Both the position numbers and the translations under genes were made by a program. Shown here one piece after another: positions 16,947 to 27,395 of a stretch of 64,000 nucleotides of DNA. The notes below the pieces were generated by a model that ran no database searches, had not been told where the DNA came from, and saw nothing but the letters and a program-made list of their open reading frames with translations. Every line of letters begins with the position of its first letter. Position 1 is the stretch's first letter. The stretch is from Streptomyces sp. RFCAC02 (GTDB lineage: Bacteria > Actinomycetota > Actinomycetes > Streptomycetales > Streptomycetaceae). The DNA lies in assembly GCF_004193175.1 (NCBI RefSeq), contig NZ_SAUH01000001.1, positions 3,412,501 to 3,476,500 on the forward strand, in the 5' to 3' direction.

Positions 16947-18071
16947 ATGACGAGTCACGGCGAGACGGACCTGGTCGACTGGAACCTCGCGGTCGCCACG
17001 GCGACCCGCGTCGCCCGGCCGGGCCCCGAGGTCAGCCGCGCGGAGGCCCGCGCCGTGGTCGCCGAGCTGCGGCGGCACGCCACCGCGGCCGAGGGGCACG
17101 TGCGGGGCTTCACCCGCCTCGACCCCGGCACGGACGACACGCCCGTGCTGGTCGTGGACCGGCCAGGCTGGGCCCGGGCCAACGTCGCCGGCTTCCGCGA
17201 GGTCCTGCGCCCGCTGATGGCCCGGATGCGCGAGCGCCGCGCGGCCTCGGGCGGCGCGGCCGCCCTCGCGGCCGTCGGCGGCAAGGTGACCGGTGTCGAG
17301 GTGGGGCTGCTGCTCGCGTTCCTCTCCTCCCGTGTGCTCGGGCAGTACGAGACGTTCGCCCCGCCGGACGGCCGGCTCCCCGGCGGCGACGCGGCGGGCC
17401 GGCCGGGACGGCTCCTCCTGGTCGCCCCGAACATCGTCTCCGTCGAGCGCGAACTCGACGTCCACCCGCACGACTTCCGCCTCTGGGTCTGCCTCCACGA
17501 GGAGACGCACCGCACCCAGTTCACGGCCGTGCCGTGGCTGCGCGACCACCTGGAGAGCGAGATCCAGTCCTTCGTCACCGAGGCGGACGTCGATCCGGCG
17601 ACCCTCGTGGAGCGGGTGCGGCAGGCCGCGCAGGCGATGGCGGGGCGCGGCGACGGCGACGAGGACGGCGGCCGGGGGAACGGCGTCGTCGACCTCGTCG
17701 GGAGCCCGCGCCAGCGCGAGATCCTGAGCCGTGTCACCGCCGTCATGTCGCTGCTCGAGGGCCACGCGGACTACGTGATGGACGGTGTCGGCCCCGCGGT
17801 CGTGCCGTCGGTCGCGGAGATCAGGGAGAAGTTCACCCGCCGCCGGCAGACCGGCGCGGGCCGCGCCGACCGGGTGCTGCGCCGGCTCCTCGGCATGGAC
17901 GCCAAGCTGCGTCAGTACCGGGACGGCGAACGTTTCGTCCGCACCGCCGTCGAGCGGGTCGGGATGGACGGCTTCAACCGCGTCTGGACCTCGCCGAACA
18001 CCCTGCCGACCGCCGAGGAGATCTCCCGCCCGGAGCGCTGGGTGGCCCGGGTGCACCCCACCGCGGGGTGA
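16947..18071 (+). CDS. Zinc-dependent metalloprotease-like protein (DUF2342/zinicin)
   Basis: A 374-residue predicted cytoplasmic protein with a zinc-protease signature HEETH at residues 184-188 (VCLHEETHRTQFTAVPWL) and a downstream glutamate-rich helix (SLLEGHADYVMDGVG) that may supply the third zinc ligand. This family is often labelled F420-biosynthesis-associated or putative hydrolase, but its true substrate is unknown. It sits in a conserved order between dacB and tilS. The ATG at 16947 is chosen because the family similarity begins with DLVDWNLAVATA. Confidence 0.88.
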   Translation: MTSHGETDLVDWNLAVATATRVARPGPEVSRAEARAVVAELRRHATAAEGHVRGFTRLDPGTDDTPVLVVDRPGWARANVAGFREVLRPLMARMRERRAASGGAAALAAVGGKVTGVEVGLLLAFLSSRVLGQYETFAPPDGRLPGGDAAGRPGRLLLVAPNIVSVERELDVHPHDFRLWVCLHEETHRTQFTAVPWLRDHLESEIQSFVTEADVDPATLVERVRQAAQAMAGRGDGDEDGGRGNGVVDLVGSPRQREILSRVTAVMSLLEGHADYVMDGVGPAVVPSVAEIREKFTRRRQTGAGRADRVLRRLLGMDAKLRQYRDGERFVRTAVERVGMDGFNRVWTSPNTLPTAEEISRPERWVARVHPTAG

Positions 18072-18089
18072 CCCCGACCGGGCGGCGCG

Positions 18090-18106
18090 GGGGGCGAAAC
18101 GCCCCC
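18090..18106 (+). terminator. Short hairpin before tilS
   Basis: GGGGGCG-AAA-CGCCCCC, a 7-bp stem with a 3-base loop, 18 bases after the metalloprotease stop. No T run on this strand. Confidence 0.45.
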
Positions 18107-18231
18107 AAAATCACTCGTACGAGGGACCTTCACCGCATGCTTGGCGTGCGATGCTCGGGTAACAGACCTTCTCTGTCACCATTTACGCACCCTGCGTGAC
18201 AGCGCTTCCTGCAGAAAGAAGTGATTCGGAT

Positions 18232-19308
18232 ATGGGTCCCCACCCCGCGGTCGCCGCAATACGCCTGGCGGTCCGCCGCGTTCTGCACGATGTCCTCGCC
18301 GCCGTCGACGGCGACATCCCCCGTGCGCCCGCCGCAGTCGGCGTCCCCCGGTCCCCGGCCGCCGCCCCGCCCCCCCTCGTCCTCGTCGCCTGCTCCGGCG
18401 GCGCCGACTCCATGGCCCTCGCCTCCGCTCTCGCCTTCGAGGCCCCCCGCATCGGCGTCCGCGCGGGCGCCGTCACCGTCGACCACGGACTGCAGGACGG
18501 CTCGACCGAGCGGGCACGCGAGGTCGCCGAGCGGCTGGCCGATCTCGGACTCTCCCCGGTCGAGACCACCGCCGTCGCCGTCGGCCGGGACGGCGGCCCC
18601 GAGGCGGCGGCCCGCTCCGCCCGGTACGGCGCACTCGACGCCGCCGCTGAACGCCACGGCGCCGCCGCCGTCCTCCTCGGCCACACCCGCGACGACCAGG
18701 CCGAGACGGTGCTCCTCGGCCTCGCCCGCGGTTCCGGCACCCGCTCGCTCGCCGGCATGGCGGCCGTCTCCGGCGGCCTGTCGGGCGCCGCGTCCGCCAT
18801 CGGCCGCTACCGCAGGCCGTTCCTCGCCATCGACCGCCAGACGACCCGCAAGGCGTGCCTCGTCCAGGCCATCCCCGTCTGGGACGACCCCCACAACTCC
18901 GATCCCTCCTTCACCCGCTCCCGCGTCCGCCACGAGGCGCTCCCGGTGCTGGAGAAGGCGCTCGGCCGGGGCGTCGTCGAGGCCCTCGCCCGCACCGCCC
19001 AGCTCTCCCGCGACGACGCCGACGCGCTCGACACCTGGGCGCGCGAGGCCGAGCGTTCCGTGACCCGGCCCGACGGCACGCTGGACGTCGCCGCGCTCCA
19101 CGCCCTGCCCCCCGCCGTCCGCCGCCGTGTGCTGCGCAGCGCCGCCATCGCCGCGGGCGCGCCGGCCGGGTCGCTGTTCGCCCGGCACATCGAGGAGACG
19201 GACCGCCTGATCACCGCCTGGCACGGCCAGCGCCCGCTGAACCTGCCCGGCCGCGTCGAGGCCAGCAGGCAGGGTGGCAGACTGGTGCTGCAACAGGCCG
19301 ACCGCTGA
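18232..19308 (+). CDS. tilS: tRNA(Ile)-lysidine synthase
   Basis: A 358-residue enzyme that modifies the C34 wobble base of tRNA-Ile(CAU) to lysidine, making it read AUA. The PP-loop SGGADS is at residues 55-60. [23 protein letters not shown] matches the family's ATP and tRNA region, and [19 protein letters not shown] the following part. The C-terminal portion is short, as is common in actinobacteria. The ATG at 18232 was chosen over a GTG at 18196. Followed by hpt and ftsH, a widely conserved order. Confidence 0.95.
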   Translation: MGPHPAVAAIRLAVRRVLHDVLAAVDGDIPRAPAAVGVPRSPAAAPPPLVLVACSGGADSMALASALAFEAPRIGVRAGAVTVDHGLQDGSTERAREVAERLADLGLSPVETTAVAVGRDGGPEAAARSARYGALDAAAERHGAAAVLLGHTRDDQAETVLLGLARGSGTRSLAGMAAVSGGLSGAASAIGRYRRPFLAIDRQTTRKACLVQAIPVWDDPHNSDPSFTRSRVRHEALPVLEKALGRGVVEALARTAQLSRDDADALDTWAREAERSVTRPDGTLDVAALHALPPAVRRRVLRSAAIAAGAPAGSLFARHIEETDRLITAWHGQRPLNLPGRVEASRQGGRLVLQQADR

Positions 19309-19369
19309 GCCACGGCCGAGGAGGCCGGGCGGCGGACCGCCACCACGCCAGCAGGAAGCAGTCGAACGG

Positions 19370-19924
19370 GTGCACGAGACGGACCTGGGGGCCGACCTGG
19401 AGTCGGTGCTCATCACCAAGGAAGAGATCGATGCCAGGCTCCGTGAGCTGGCCGGTGCCATCGACGCCGAGTACGCGGGCAAGGACCTCCTCCTCGTGGG
19501 GGTACTCAAGGGCGCGGTCATGGTCATGGCCGACCTGGCACGCGCCCTGTCATCCCCGGTCACGATGGACTGGATGGCGGTGTCGTCGTACGGCGCCGGC
19601 ACCCAGTCCTCCGGCGTGGTGCGCATCCTGAAGGACCTCGACACCGACATCAAGGGGCGGCATGTCCTGATCGTCGAGGACATCATCGACTCCGGGCTCA
19701 CGCTGTCCTGGCTGCTGTCGAACCTGGGCTCCCGCGAGCCGGCGTCGCTGCGGATCTGCACCCTGCTGCGCAAGCCGGACGCCGCGAAGGTCGACCTCGA
19801 CGTGGAATGGGTCGGTTTCGACATCCCGAACGAGTTCGTCGTCGGCTACGGTCTCGACTACGCGGAGAAGTACCGCAATCTGCCCTTTGTCGGTACGCTC
19901 GCGCAGCACGTCTACAGCGGATAG
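19370..19924 (+). CDS. hpt: Hypoxanthine phosphoribosyltransferase
   Basis: A 184-residue purine-salvage enzyme making IMP or GMP from hypoxanthine or guanine and PRPP. The PRPP loop is [13 protein letters not shown], and the early [14 protein letters not shown] and later [24 protein letters not shown] carry the pyrophosphate and purine contacts. The GTG at 19370 follows an AGGA sequence. Lies 62 bases after tilS and is followed by ftsH, a conserved trio in Gram-positives. Confidence 0.96.
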   Translation: MHETDLGADLESVLITKEEIDARLRELAGAIDAEYAGKDLLLVGVLKGAVMVMADLARALSSPVTMDWMAVSSYGAGTQSSGVVRILKDLDTDIKGRHVLIVEDIIDSGLTLSWLLSNLGSREPASLRICTLLRKPDAAKVDLDVEWVGFDIPNEFVVGYGLDYAEKYRNLPFVGTLAQHVYSG

Positions 19925-20052
19925 CCGGGAACCGGGACCCATCCCCTACCGTTGGAGATGACAAGGACACCGCCCGCACAGCAGATCCCGACCGGGGGCT
20001 GTGCCTAGATGTGGCAGGAGGGACGGGGCCTCGCAGCCCCGTATGGATAGAC

Positions 20053-22050
20053 GTGAAGCGCTATTTCCGCGGGCCAGTGATGTGGATCGTGCTGGCCGTC
20101 CTCGCCGTGATTCTGCTGATGCAGGTGTTCAGCTCGTCCGAGGGCTACAAGAAGGTGGACACCGCCAAGGTGGTCGCGGCGATCAGCCAGAACCACGTGC
20201 GGTCCGCCGAGCTGACCACGGGCGACGAGCAGACCATCCGGGTCGAGCTCGCCGACGGGCAGGAGATCGAGGGCAGCAGCAGGGTCCAGGCCAACTACAT
20301 CGACGGCCAGGGCGAGGAGCTGGCCAAGTCGCTGCAGTCGAAGTTCCAGGACGGGCAGATCGAGGACGGGTACACCGTCTCGCCGAAGTCGCAGAACCCG
20401 CTCGTCGGCATGCTGCTGTCGATCCTGCCGATCCTGCTCATCGTCATCATCTTCCTGTTCCTGATGAACCAGATGCAGGGCGGCGGCTCCCGTGTGATGA
20501 ACTTCGGCAAGTCCAAGGCCAAGCTGATCACCAAGGACACCCCGAAGACGACGTTCGCCGACGTCGCCGGCTCGGACGAGGCGGTGGAGGAGCTCCAGGA
20601 GATCAAGGAGTTCCTGCAGGAGCCCGCGAAGTTCCAGGCGGTCGGCGCGAAGATCCCGAAGGGCGTGCTGCTGTACGGCCCGCCCGGCACCGGCAAGACG
20701 CTGCTGGCCCGCGCGGTCGCCGGCGAGGCCGGGGTCCCCTTCTACTCGATCTCCGGCTCCGACTTCGTCGAGATGTTCGTCGGTGTCGGCGCCTCCCGCG
20801 TCCGTGACCTGTTCGAGCAGGCCAAGGCGAATGCCCCGGCCATCGTCTTCGTGGACGAGATCGACGCCGTGGGCCGGCACCGCGGCGCCGGCATGGGCGG
20901 CGGCCACGACGAGCGCGAGCAGACGCTGAACCAGCTCCTCGTCGAGATGGACGGCTTCGACGTGAAGGGCGGCGTCATCCTCATCGCCGCCACGAACCGG
21001 CCCGACATCCTCGACCCGGCGCTGCTGCGCCCCGGCCGCTTCGACCGGCAGATCGCCGTGGACCGTCCGGACATGCAGGGCCGCCTGGAGATCCTCAAGG
21101 TGCACCAGCGCGGCAAGCCCGTCGCGCCGGACGTGGACCTGACGGCCGTCGCCCGCCGTACCCCGGGCTTCACCGGCGCCGACCTCAACAACGTGCTGAA
21201 CGAGGCGGCCCTCCTCGCCGCCCGCGGCAACGCCAAGCTCATCGACAACAAGTTCCTCGACGAGGCGATCGACCGCGTCGTCGCGGGGCCGCAGAAGCGC
21301 ACCCGGATCATGAGCCAGAAGGAGAAGATGATCACCGCGTACCACGAGGGCGGACACGCCCTGGTCGCGGCGGCCTCTCCGAACAGCGACCCGGTCCACA
21401 AGGTGACGATCCTCTCGCGCGGCCGCGCCCTCGGCTACACGATGGTGCTGCCCGAGGAGGACAAGTACTCCACCACGCGGAACGAGATGCTCGACCGCCT
21501 GGCGTACATGATGGGCGGCCGCGCCGCCGAGGAACTGGTCTTCCACGACCCGACCACGGGTGCCGGCGACGACATCGAGAAGGCCACCTCCACGGCCCGC
21601 TCGATGGTCACCCAGTACGGCATGACGGAGCGGCTCGGCGCGATCAAGTTCGGCCAGGACAACTCCGAGCCGTTCCTCGGCAAGGAGATGGCCCACCAGC
21701 GCGACTACTCCGAGGAGGTCGCCGGCCTGGTGGACGAGGAGGTCAAGAAGCTCATCGAGGGCGCGCACAACGAGGCGTGGGAGATCCTGGTGGAGAACCG
21801 CGACGTCCTGGACAACCTCGTCCTCGCCCTCCTGGAGAAGGAGACCCTGAACAAGGAGGAGCTGGCGGAGATCTTCGCGCCGGTCGTCCGGCGCCCGCCG
21901 CGCCCGGCGTGGACGGGGTCCGCCCGCCGTACGCCGTCCACCCGGCCGCCGGTGACCTTCCCCACCAAGGAGATCAACCTGGCCAACGGCAGCCTCGACA
22001 AGGGCACGCCCCCGGCGCCGGCGGTGGAGGACCGCCGTCCCGAGGACTGA
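20053..22050 (+). CDS. ftsH: ATP-dependent membrane zinc metalloprotease FtsH
   Basis: A 665-residue membrane AAA+ protease that degrades damaged membrane proteins and regulators. Membrane segments lie at about residues 10-23 and 120-138 with an extracytoplasmic domain between. Walker A is GPPGTGKT (209-216), Walker [12 protein letters not shown], and the second region of homology follows. The zinc site is HEGGH (431-435). A GTG at 20053 starts [11 protein letters not shown], the family N-terminus; its ribosome site is weak. The last 70 residues are proline-rich. Confidence 0.96.
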   Translation: MKRYFRGPVMWIVLAVLAVILLMQVFSSSEGYKKVDTAKVVAAISQNHVRSAELTTGDEQTIRVELADGQEIEGSSRVQANYIDGQGEELAKSLQSKFQDGQIEDGYTVSPKSQNPLVGMLLSILPILLIVIIFLFLMNQMQGGGSRVMNFGKSKAKLITKDTPKTTFADVAGSDEAVEELQEIKEFLQEPAKFQAVGAKIPKGVLLYGPPGTGKTLLARAVAGEAGVPFYSISGSDFVEMFVGVGASRVRDLFEQAKANAPAIVFVDEIDAVGRHRGAGMGGGHDEREQTLNQLLVEMDGFDVKGGVILIAATNRPDILDPALLRPGRFDRQIAVDRPDMQGRLEILKVHQRGKPVAPDVDLTAVARRTPGFTGADLNNVLNEAALLAARGNAKLIDNKFLDEAIDRVVAGPQKRTRIMSQKEKMITAYHEGGHALVAAASPNSDPVHKVTILSRGRALGYTMVLPEEDKYSTTRNEMLDRLAYMMGGRAAEELVFHDPTTGAGDDIEKATSTARSMVTQYGMTERLGAIKFGQDNSEPFLGKEMAHQRDYSEEVAGLVDEEVKKLIEGAHNEAWEILVENRDVLDNLVLALLEKETLNKEELAEIFAPVVRRPPRPAWTGSARRTPSTRPPVTFPTKEINLANGSLDKGTPPAPAVEDRRPED

Positions 22051-22067
22051 CCCGTCCGGAATGCCTG

Positions 22068-22101
22068 CCGCGCCCCCCACGTTCTACCGTGGGGGGCGCG
22101 G
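22068..22101 (+). terminator. Hairpin terminator after ftsH
   Basis: A perfect 13-bp stem (CCGCGCCCCCCAC with GTGGGGGGCGCGG) and 8-base loop, 18 bases past the ftsH stop. It suggests folE has its own promoter. Confidence 0.75.
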
Positions 22102-22185
22102 CCGTATTCCGGTGCGGACCGTCCACAACCCGCGTACGGCGGGTCACCGCCCCCGTACGCCGCACGACAATGAGCGAGGAACGCG

Positions 22186-22827
22186 ATGACCGACCAGGTG
22201 ACCGACCAGGTGACCGGCCCGGTGCCCGCCGCGGAGGGGGAGTCCCTGGGCAGCGCCGTCGGCGAGTTCGACGAGAAGCGTGCCGAGAGCGCCGTCCGCG
22301 AGCTGCTGATCGCGGTCGGGGAGGACCCCGACCGCGAGGGGCTGCGCGACACCCCGGCGCGGGTGGCGCGCGCGTACCGGGAGATATTCGCCGGTCTGTG
22401 GCAGCGCCCCGAGGACGTGCTGACGACGACGTTCGACCTGGGCCACGACGAGATGGTGCTGGTCAAGGACATCGAGGTGATGTCGTCGTGCGAGCACCAC
22501 CTGGTGCCGTTCGTCGGTCAGGCGCACATCGGGTACATCCCGTCCACCAACGGCAAGATCACGGGTCTTTCGAAGCTGGCCCGCCTGGTGGACGTCTTCG
22601 CGCGCCGCCCGCAGGTGCAGGAGCGGCTTACGACGCAGATCGCCGACTCGCTGATGCGCATCCTGGAGCCGCGCGGCGTGATCGTCGTGGTCGAGTGCGA
22701 GCACATGTGCATGACGATGCGCGGGGTGCGCAAGCCCGGCGCGAAGACGACCACGTCCGCCGTGCGGGGGCAGCTTCGCGACCCGGCGACGCGGGCGGAG
22801 GCCATGAGCCTCATCCTCGCCCGCTGA
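22186..22827 (+). CDS. folE: GTP cyclohydrolase I
   Basis: A 213-residue enzyme that opens GTP to dihydroneopterin triphosphate, the first step of folate synthesis. The zinc ligands are visible in [10 protein letters not shown] and [10 protein letters not shown]; the catalytic histidine is in the first of these. [18 protein letters not shown] and [12 protein letters not shown] are family signatures. The first 25 residues (MTDQVTDQV...) are a variable tail. ATG preceded by GCGAGGAA. The other folate genes lie 5 kb away beyond the OpuC insert. Confidence 0.97.
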   Translation: MTDQVTDQVTGPVPAAEGESLGSAVGEFDEKRAESAVRELLIAVGEDPDREGLRDTPARVARAYREIFAGLWQRPEDVLTTTFDLGHDEMVLVKDIEVMSSCEHHLVPFVGQAHIGYIPSTNGKITGLSKLARLVDVFARRPQVQERLTTQIADSLMRILEPRGVIVVVECEHMCMTMRGVRKPGAKTTTSAVRGQLRDPATRAEAMSLILAR

Positions 22828-22887
22828 TCCGGGCCGCTGAACCCGCCTGCCGGGAAGGGGGCTCGCCCGAGGAGGAGGGGCGGCCGG

Positions 22888-23619
22888 TCAGTGGTGGTCG
22901 CGCGCGGTGGCGCCGGCGTTCTTGCGGGGGCCGGCACCGCCGCCCGTGCCGAAGAAGTCGAAGCCTCCGCCGGTGCGCTGGATCGGCGTGGTGACGCGGG
23001 GGGACGGGGGGAGCTGGCGGCGTTCCCCGGCAGCAGGGGCCGGAACCGGCTCGGGGGCGGGCGCCGGCCGGCCGAGGCGGCGGAGCGCCTCGTGGGCCTG
23101 GAGGTAGGTGAGCGGCGTGGGCGCGCCGGCCCGGGTGCGGTGGTCGGCCGCGCCCGTGGTGAGGGCGCGGGCCGGTTCCGCGGCCTCCAGGGCGAGGCGG
23201 CGGCGGCCCTCCAGGGCGCGGGCGCGTTCGCTCTCGGCCGTGGCGTAGCGGCGCAGCAGGTCGGCGTGCTCGGTGCGCAGCCTCCCCAGCTCCGCGCGCT
23301 TGGCGCCGACCTTCTCCTCCATGGCCGCGACCAGCTCGCGGGACTCCTCGACCTCGGCCTGCCGCTCCTCCAGCTGCCAGCTCAGGGACGCGGCGGACGC
23401 CTTCTCGCGGGCGACCCGGCGGCTCGCCTCCACGTCCCAGCGGCGCAGCAGGGCCGCGCCGGAGACGGCGGCGAACGCGGCCACCGCCGCCAGGACGCGC
23501 GCGGCCAGGATGTCGCCGACCAGCCATGTGGCGGCGGCGCACAGCAATGCCCCGCCGCCGAGCGCGGCCGGGATCAGCACACGGTGCAGCGCTGAATGAC
23601 GGTGACGTCCACGGGCCAT
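22888..23619 (-). CDS. Membrane protein with two helices and a coiled coil
   Basis: A 243-residue protein with two closely spaced membrane helices near the N-terminus (residues about 13-33 and 36-56). A charged coiled coil follows at about 65-150 (SWQLEERQAEVEESRELV and onwards), then a proline-rich tail ending with a GGGFDFFGTGGG stretch. No catalytic motif is seen. It converges on folE. This position is often held by an uncharacterised membrane protein in Streptomyces. Function unknown; a scaffold role would fit the shape. Confidence 0.8.
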   Translation of the reverse strand: MARGRHRHSALHRVLIPAALGGGALLCAAATWLVGDILAARVLAAVAAFAAVSGAALLRRWDVEASRRVAREKASAASLSWQLEERQAEVEESRELVAAMEEKVGAKRAELGRLRTEHADLLRRYATAESERARALEGRRRLALEAAEPARALTTGAADHRTRAGAPTPLTYLQAHEALRRLGRPAPAPEPVPAPAAGERRQLPPSPRVTTPIQRTGGGFDFFGTGGGAGPRKNAGATARDHH

Positions 23620-23723
23620 GGTCGAAACCTACCCGGATCGGAACGGGCCGGGGGAGTGGCCCCGGCCGGTTGTTCCCTGGTGGTTATCAACGGGCCGGCC
23701 GGGGCGCCCGGTGCGGCGGCGGC

Positions 23724-24710
23724 TCAGCCGTTCACCAGCCCCTGCTCGGTCAGGTAGTCGCGGGCGACGTCCTCGACCTGGCGGCGTTCGGCGTCGACCT
23801 GGCGGTTGAGGCCGATGAGGTCCTCGGTGGTGAGCGTCCCGGTGAGGCGGCCGAGCGCCTCGGCGATCTCCGGGTCGCCGGCGGACTCCGTGTTGAGGAC
23901 GGGCAGGAGGTTGTCGGCGAGCTGGAGCCGCTGGTCGTCCTCCAGCAGGACGAGGCCGAAGTCCTCCAGCGTCGCGTCGGTCGTGGTGACGAGGGCCATG
24001 TCGTCCTCGCCGTCCGCGACGGCCTGCTTCGACTGGACGGTGCCGACGCCGCGCGGGTCGATCTCGGTGATGTCGATGCCGTAGACCTCCTCAAGACCCG
24101 GCTCGCAGAACGGCCGCTCCGCGCACTCGTCGCCGGCGGCGAGCCGGATGGGCAGGCCGGTTTCACCCAGATCGGTGAGGGTTTCGAGGTCGTGCTCGGC
24201 CGCGAACTCCTCCGTGACGGCGAACGCGTTCTGGTCGACGGCCTCGCCCGCGTCCAGGACGGTGAGGCCGCGGGGCTCCGCCAGCTCGCGCAGCGCCGCC
24301 ACCGTCGCGTCCGCGTCGGAGGTGGCGACGGGCTCGGCGTCGGGGCCGTTGACCTTGGCGTTCAGGAACTCGGTGAATGTCGCGGCGTACTCGGGCACGA
24401 TGTCGATGCCGCCGCTCTCCAGCTCGGGCTCGTACAGCTCGCGGGCCTCGACCGTGGTCACCTCGGTGTCGTAGCCGGCGTCCGCGAGGATCTGGGCGTA
24501 CAGCTCGGCCATGAGGGCCGCCTCGGTGAAGTTGGCGCCGCCGATGGTCAGCGAGCCGCGTGACGTGTCGCCGCCGGATGTCCCGCCGTCGCCACCGCCC
24601 TGTTCCTCCAGGCTCTCGCTGCCGCAGCCCGCGAGGCCCAGGGTGAGCGCGGTGACGGCTCCGATGGCCGTGAGGGCGGCGCGGCTGCGGCGTCCGGGTG
24701 TCGGGATCAC
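23724..24710 (-). CDS. ABC transporter lipoprotein, compatible-solute binding (OpuCC/ProX type)
   Basis: A 328-residue extracellular binding protein anchored by a lipid: signal peptide then lipobox LAGC with Cys29. The OpuAC-type domain begins SLTIGGANFTEAALMAELYAQ and includes DIVPEYAATFTEFLNAK. Substrates of the family are glycine betaine, choline or carnitine. The GTG start lies 3 bases from the stop of the upstream permease. Last gene of the three-gene minus-strand unit. Confidence 0.9.
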   Translation of the reverse strand: MIPTPGRRSRAALTAIGAVTALTLGLAGCGSESLEEQGGGDGGTSGGDTSRGSLTIGGANFTEAALMAELYAQILADAGYDTEVTTVEARELYEPELESGGIDIVPEYAATFTEFLNAKVNGPDAEPVATSDADATVAALRELAEPRGLTVLDAGEAVDQNAFAVTEEFAAEHDLETLTDLGETGLPIRLAAGDECAERPFCEPGLEEVYGIDITEIDPRGVGTVQSKQAVADGEDDMALVTTTDATLEDFGLVLLEDDQRLQLADNLLPVLNTESAGDPEIAEALGRLTGTLTTEDLIGLNRQVDAERRQVEDVARDYLTEQGLVNG

Positions 24711-24713
24711 GTG

Positions 24714-25415
24714 TTATCTCCGTCCGGTGGGTTCGGGCGTGGGAGTGCTGCGGCGCGGCGCCAGGAGGCGCTGCGCGAGGACGAGGACGCCCTCGACGGC
24801 GAGGGCGAGCAGGGCGACGAGGACGGCCCCGGCGACCACCTGTCCGGTGCGGTAGGTGGCGAAGCCCGCGGTGATGATGCGGCCGAGGCCGCCGCCGCCG
24901 GGCAGTGCGGCGAGGGTGGCCGTCGCGACGATCTGGACGGCGGCCGTACGGACACCCGTCATGATCATCGGGAACGCGAGGGGGACCTCGACGCGGGCGA
25001 GGAGCTGACCGCGCGTCATCCCCATGCCGCGGGCGGCCTGCACGACGTCCCGGTCGGCCGTCGAGACGCCGACGTACGCGTTGGTCAGCAGCGGGGGCAC
25101 GGCGAACAGGACGAGCGCGATGACGGTCGGCAGGTCCCCGTGGCGTCCGAGCGGGCCGATGGTGAGCACGACGAGGACGGCGAAGGTGGGGACCGCGCGT
25201 CCGGCGTTGGAGAGGTTGACGGCGAGCGCGCCGCCGAACCTCCGGCCGCCGCCGTGGCCGAGCCACAGGGCGAGGGGCAGGGCGATGGCGCACGAGACGG
25301 CGAGGCAGAGGACGGTGAGCTGGAGGTGCTCGGCGAGGCGGTGGGTGATGCCGGCGGGTCCCGACCAGTTGGCGCCGTCGGTCAGCCAGTTCCAGGCGTC
25401 GTTGATCGCTCCCAT
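24714..25415 (-). CDS. ABC transporter permease, OpuC type (second)
   Basis: A 233-residue inner-membrane permease with about five to six helices. The ABC-permease coupling stretch is AARGMGMTRGQLLARVEVPLAFPMI. The GRAVPTFAVLVVL and VPPLLTNAYVGV segments are typical of the OpuCB/OpuCD branch. One base separates its start from the preceding permease stop, so the two are co-translated. Pairs with the permease at 25417 and the ATPase at 26208. Confidence 0.92.
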   Translation of the reverse strand: MGAINDAWNWLTDGANWSGPAGITHRLAEHLQLTVLCLAVSCAIALPLALWLGHGGGRRFGGALAVNLSNAGRAVPTFAVLVVLTIGPLGRHGDLPTVIALVLFAVPPLLTNAYVGVSTADRDVVQAARGMGMTRGQLLARVEVPLAFPMIMTGVRTAAVQIVATATLAALPGGGGLGRIITAGFATYRTGQVVAGAVLVALLALAVEGVLVLAQRLLAPRRSTPTPEPTGRR

Positions 25416-25416
25416 G

Positions 25417-26166
25417 TCACACCGTCCCCGCGGTCGTGGCGGTGGCGGTGGGTGTGTCGGGCGCGGCGGGTCCGCGTCGTCCGCGCCGCCGTCCGGCCCT
25501 GGTCCAGGGCGTGAGGAGGCGCTGCACGAGCAGCAGCAGGAGGTCGGCGGCGACCGCGAGCAGCACGCACAGGACGGACGCGGTGAGGACCTGGGCCTTG
25601 AAGTAGCTGTCCATGCCGCTGTAGATGAGGTCGCCGAGCCCGCCGTGGCCGACGATGGCGCCGACGGTGGTGAGGGAGACGGCCGAGACGGCGGCGATCC
25701 GCACGCCGGCGACGATGGCCGGCAGGGCGAGGGGCAGTTCGACGGTGAGCAGGAGCCGTGTCCGCCCGTAGCCGAGGCCCCGGGCGGCCTCCCTCGCCTC
25801 CTCGGGGACGGCGCGCAGGCCCTCCAGCGTGTTGCGCACGAGGACGGTGAGCGAGTAGAGGACGAGGCCGCACACGACGACGGACGCCGAGATCCCGAAG
25901 AAGGGCAGCAGCAGGGCGTACATGGCGAGCGACGGCACGGTGTAGAGGACGGTGGTGAGACCGAGGATGCCGCCGGCGGCCAGGCGTCCCCGGCGCGCCA
26001 GCAGCGCGAGGGGGAACGAGACGACGAGCGCGATGCCGACGGCGGTGGCCGCGATGACGATGTGTTCGAGGGTGGCGTCGGTCAACTCGTCCGCGCGGTC
26101 GCGGACGTACTCGCCGCAGATCCACGCGTTCGCCCGCAGGCAGTCCGCCCCGCTCGCCGTACTCAT
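25417..26166 (-). CDS. ABC transporter permease, OpuC type (first)
   Basis: A 249-residue inner-membrane permease, six predicted helices, with coupling stretch EEAREAARGLGYGRTRLLLTVELP and the typical LYTVPSLAMYALLLPFFG segment. It opens the permease-permease-binding-protein unit and is divergent from the ATPase gene, the two starts being only about 40 bases apart. In this arrangement both transcripts must start almost at the genes. Confidence 0.92.
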   Translation of the reverse strand: MSTASGADCLRANAWICGEYVRDRADELTDATLEHIVIAATAVGIALVVSFPLALLARRGRLAAGGILGLTTVLYTVPSLAMYALLLPFFGISASVVVCGLVLYSLTVLVRNTLEGLRAVPEEAREAARGLGYGRTRLLLTVELPLALPAIVAGVRIAAVSAVSLTTVGAIVGHGGLGDLIYSGMDSYFKAQVLTASVLCVLLAVAADLLLLLVQRLLTPWTRAGRRRGRRGPAAPDTPTATATTAGTV

Positions 26167-26207
26167 GGGAAACGACCCTAGCCCGTAAATCTGACAGGAT
26201 GATGAAC

Positions 26208-27383
26208 ATGCTGCAGTTCGAGCACGTCTCCAAGCGCTACCCGGACGGCACCCTCGCCGTCGACGACCTGGACCTGACGGTCGCCGAGGGCGAGATCGTG
26301 ACCCTCGTCGGCCCCTCGGGCTGTGGCAAGACCACCACGATGCGCATGGTGAACCGCCTGGAGGAACCCACCTCCGGGCGCATCCTCCTGAACGGCGAGG
26401 ACATCGCGGGCCTCGATCCGGTGCGGCTGCGCCGCCGCATCGGCTACGTCATCCAGCAGGTCGGCCTCTTCCCGCACCGCACGGTCCTCGACAACACCGC
26501 CACGGTCCTGGTGCTGCTGGGCGAACGCCGCGCCGCCGCCCGGCGCCGCGCCGCCGAACTCCTCGACCTCGTCGGCCTCGACCCCACGACGTACGGCGGC
26601 CGCTACCCCGACCAGCTCTCCGGCGGCCAGCGGCAGCGCGTCGGCGTCGCCCGCGCCCTGGCCGCCGACCCGCCGGTCCTGCTGATGGACGAGCCGTTCG
26701 GCGCCGTCGACCCGGTGGTGCGCGAGCGGCTGCAGAACGAGTTCCTGCGGCTCCAGTCGGAGATGCGCAAGACCGTCCTGTTCGTCACGCACGACATCGA
26801 GGAGGCCGTACGGCTCGGCGACCGCATGGCGGTGTTCGGGCAGGGCCGGGTCGAACAGTTCGACACGCCGGCCGCCGTGCTCGGCGCGCCCGCCAGTGAC
26901 TACGTGGCGTCGTTCGTCGGCAGCGACCGCGGGCTGAAGCGGCTGTCCGTCACCCCCGTCGAACCCGGCGACATCGAGGTGCCGCCCGTCGTCCGCCTCA
27001 CCGACACCATGGCCGCTGCCGCCGCCGGGATGCGCGAGGCCGGCGCGCGCTGGGCCGTCGTCCTCGACACCGACGACGGGCTGCACGGCTGGGTGCCCCT
27101 GCCCGACGGCGCCGGGAAGGCGCCCGACGGGCCGGTGTCGGCCCACGCACGCCGCATGGAGGCGTGGCTGCCGCTCGGCGCGTCCCTGAAGCAGGCGTTC
27201 GCCACGATGCTCCAGTACGACGCCGGCTGGATCGCCGTGCTCGACCCGGACGACGGCGACCGCTTCGTCGGCGTCCTCACACCGACCGGGCTGCACGAGG
27301 CGCTCCGCAGGTCCGTCGGCGCCGACGCCCGCGCGGTGGACCGCGCCGACGTCACCCTCGACACCGTGGCGTCGCTCCGCTGA
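26208..27383 (+). CDS. ABC transporter ATPase with CBS domains (OpuCA type)
   Basis: A 391-residue ATPase energising compatible-solute uptake. Walker A is [10 protein letters not shown], the signature is [15 protein letters not shown], and Walker B is [13 protein letters not shown]. Two C-terminal CBS-like units start near residue 265 ([19 protein letters not shown] and [18 protein letters not shown]); in OpuA/OpuC such domains sense ionic strength. The ATG at 26208 has AGGA 8 bases upstream; ATGs at 26199 and 26202 are alternatives. Divergent from its permeases. Confidence 0.92.
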   Translation: MLQFEHVSKRYPDGTLAVDDLDLTVAEGEIVTLVGPSGCGKTTTMRMVNRLEEPTSGRILLNGEDIAGLDPVRLRRRIGYVIQQVGLFPHRTVLDNTATVLVLLGERRAAARRRAAELLDLVGLDPTTYGGRYPDQLSGGQRQRVGVARALAADPPVLLMDEPFGAVDPVVRERLQNEFLRLQSEMRKTVLFVTHDIEEAVRLGDRMAVFGQGRVEQFDTPAAVLGAPASDYVASFVGSDRGLKRLSVTPVEPGDIEVPPVVRLTDTMAAAAAGMREAGARWAVVLDTDDGLHGWVPLPDGAGKAPDGPVSAHARRMEAWLPLGASLKQAFATMLQYDAGWIAVLDPDDGDRFVGVLTPTGLHEALRRSVGADARAVDRADVTLDTVASLR

Positions 27384-27395
27384 CCACCCGGCGCC

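Noticed and set aside
20005..22080. 691-residue minus-strand open frame
   Set aside because: Antisense of ftsH with no recognisable motif.
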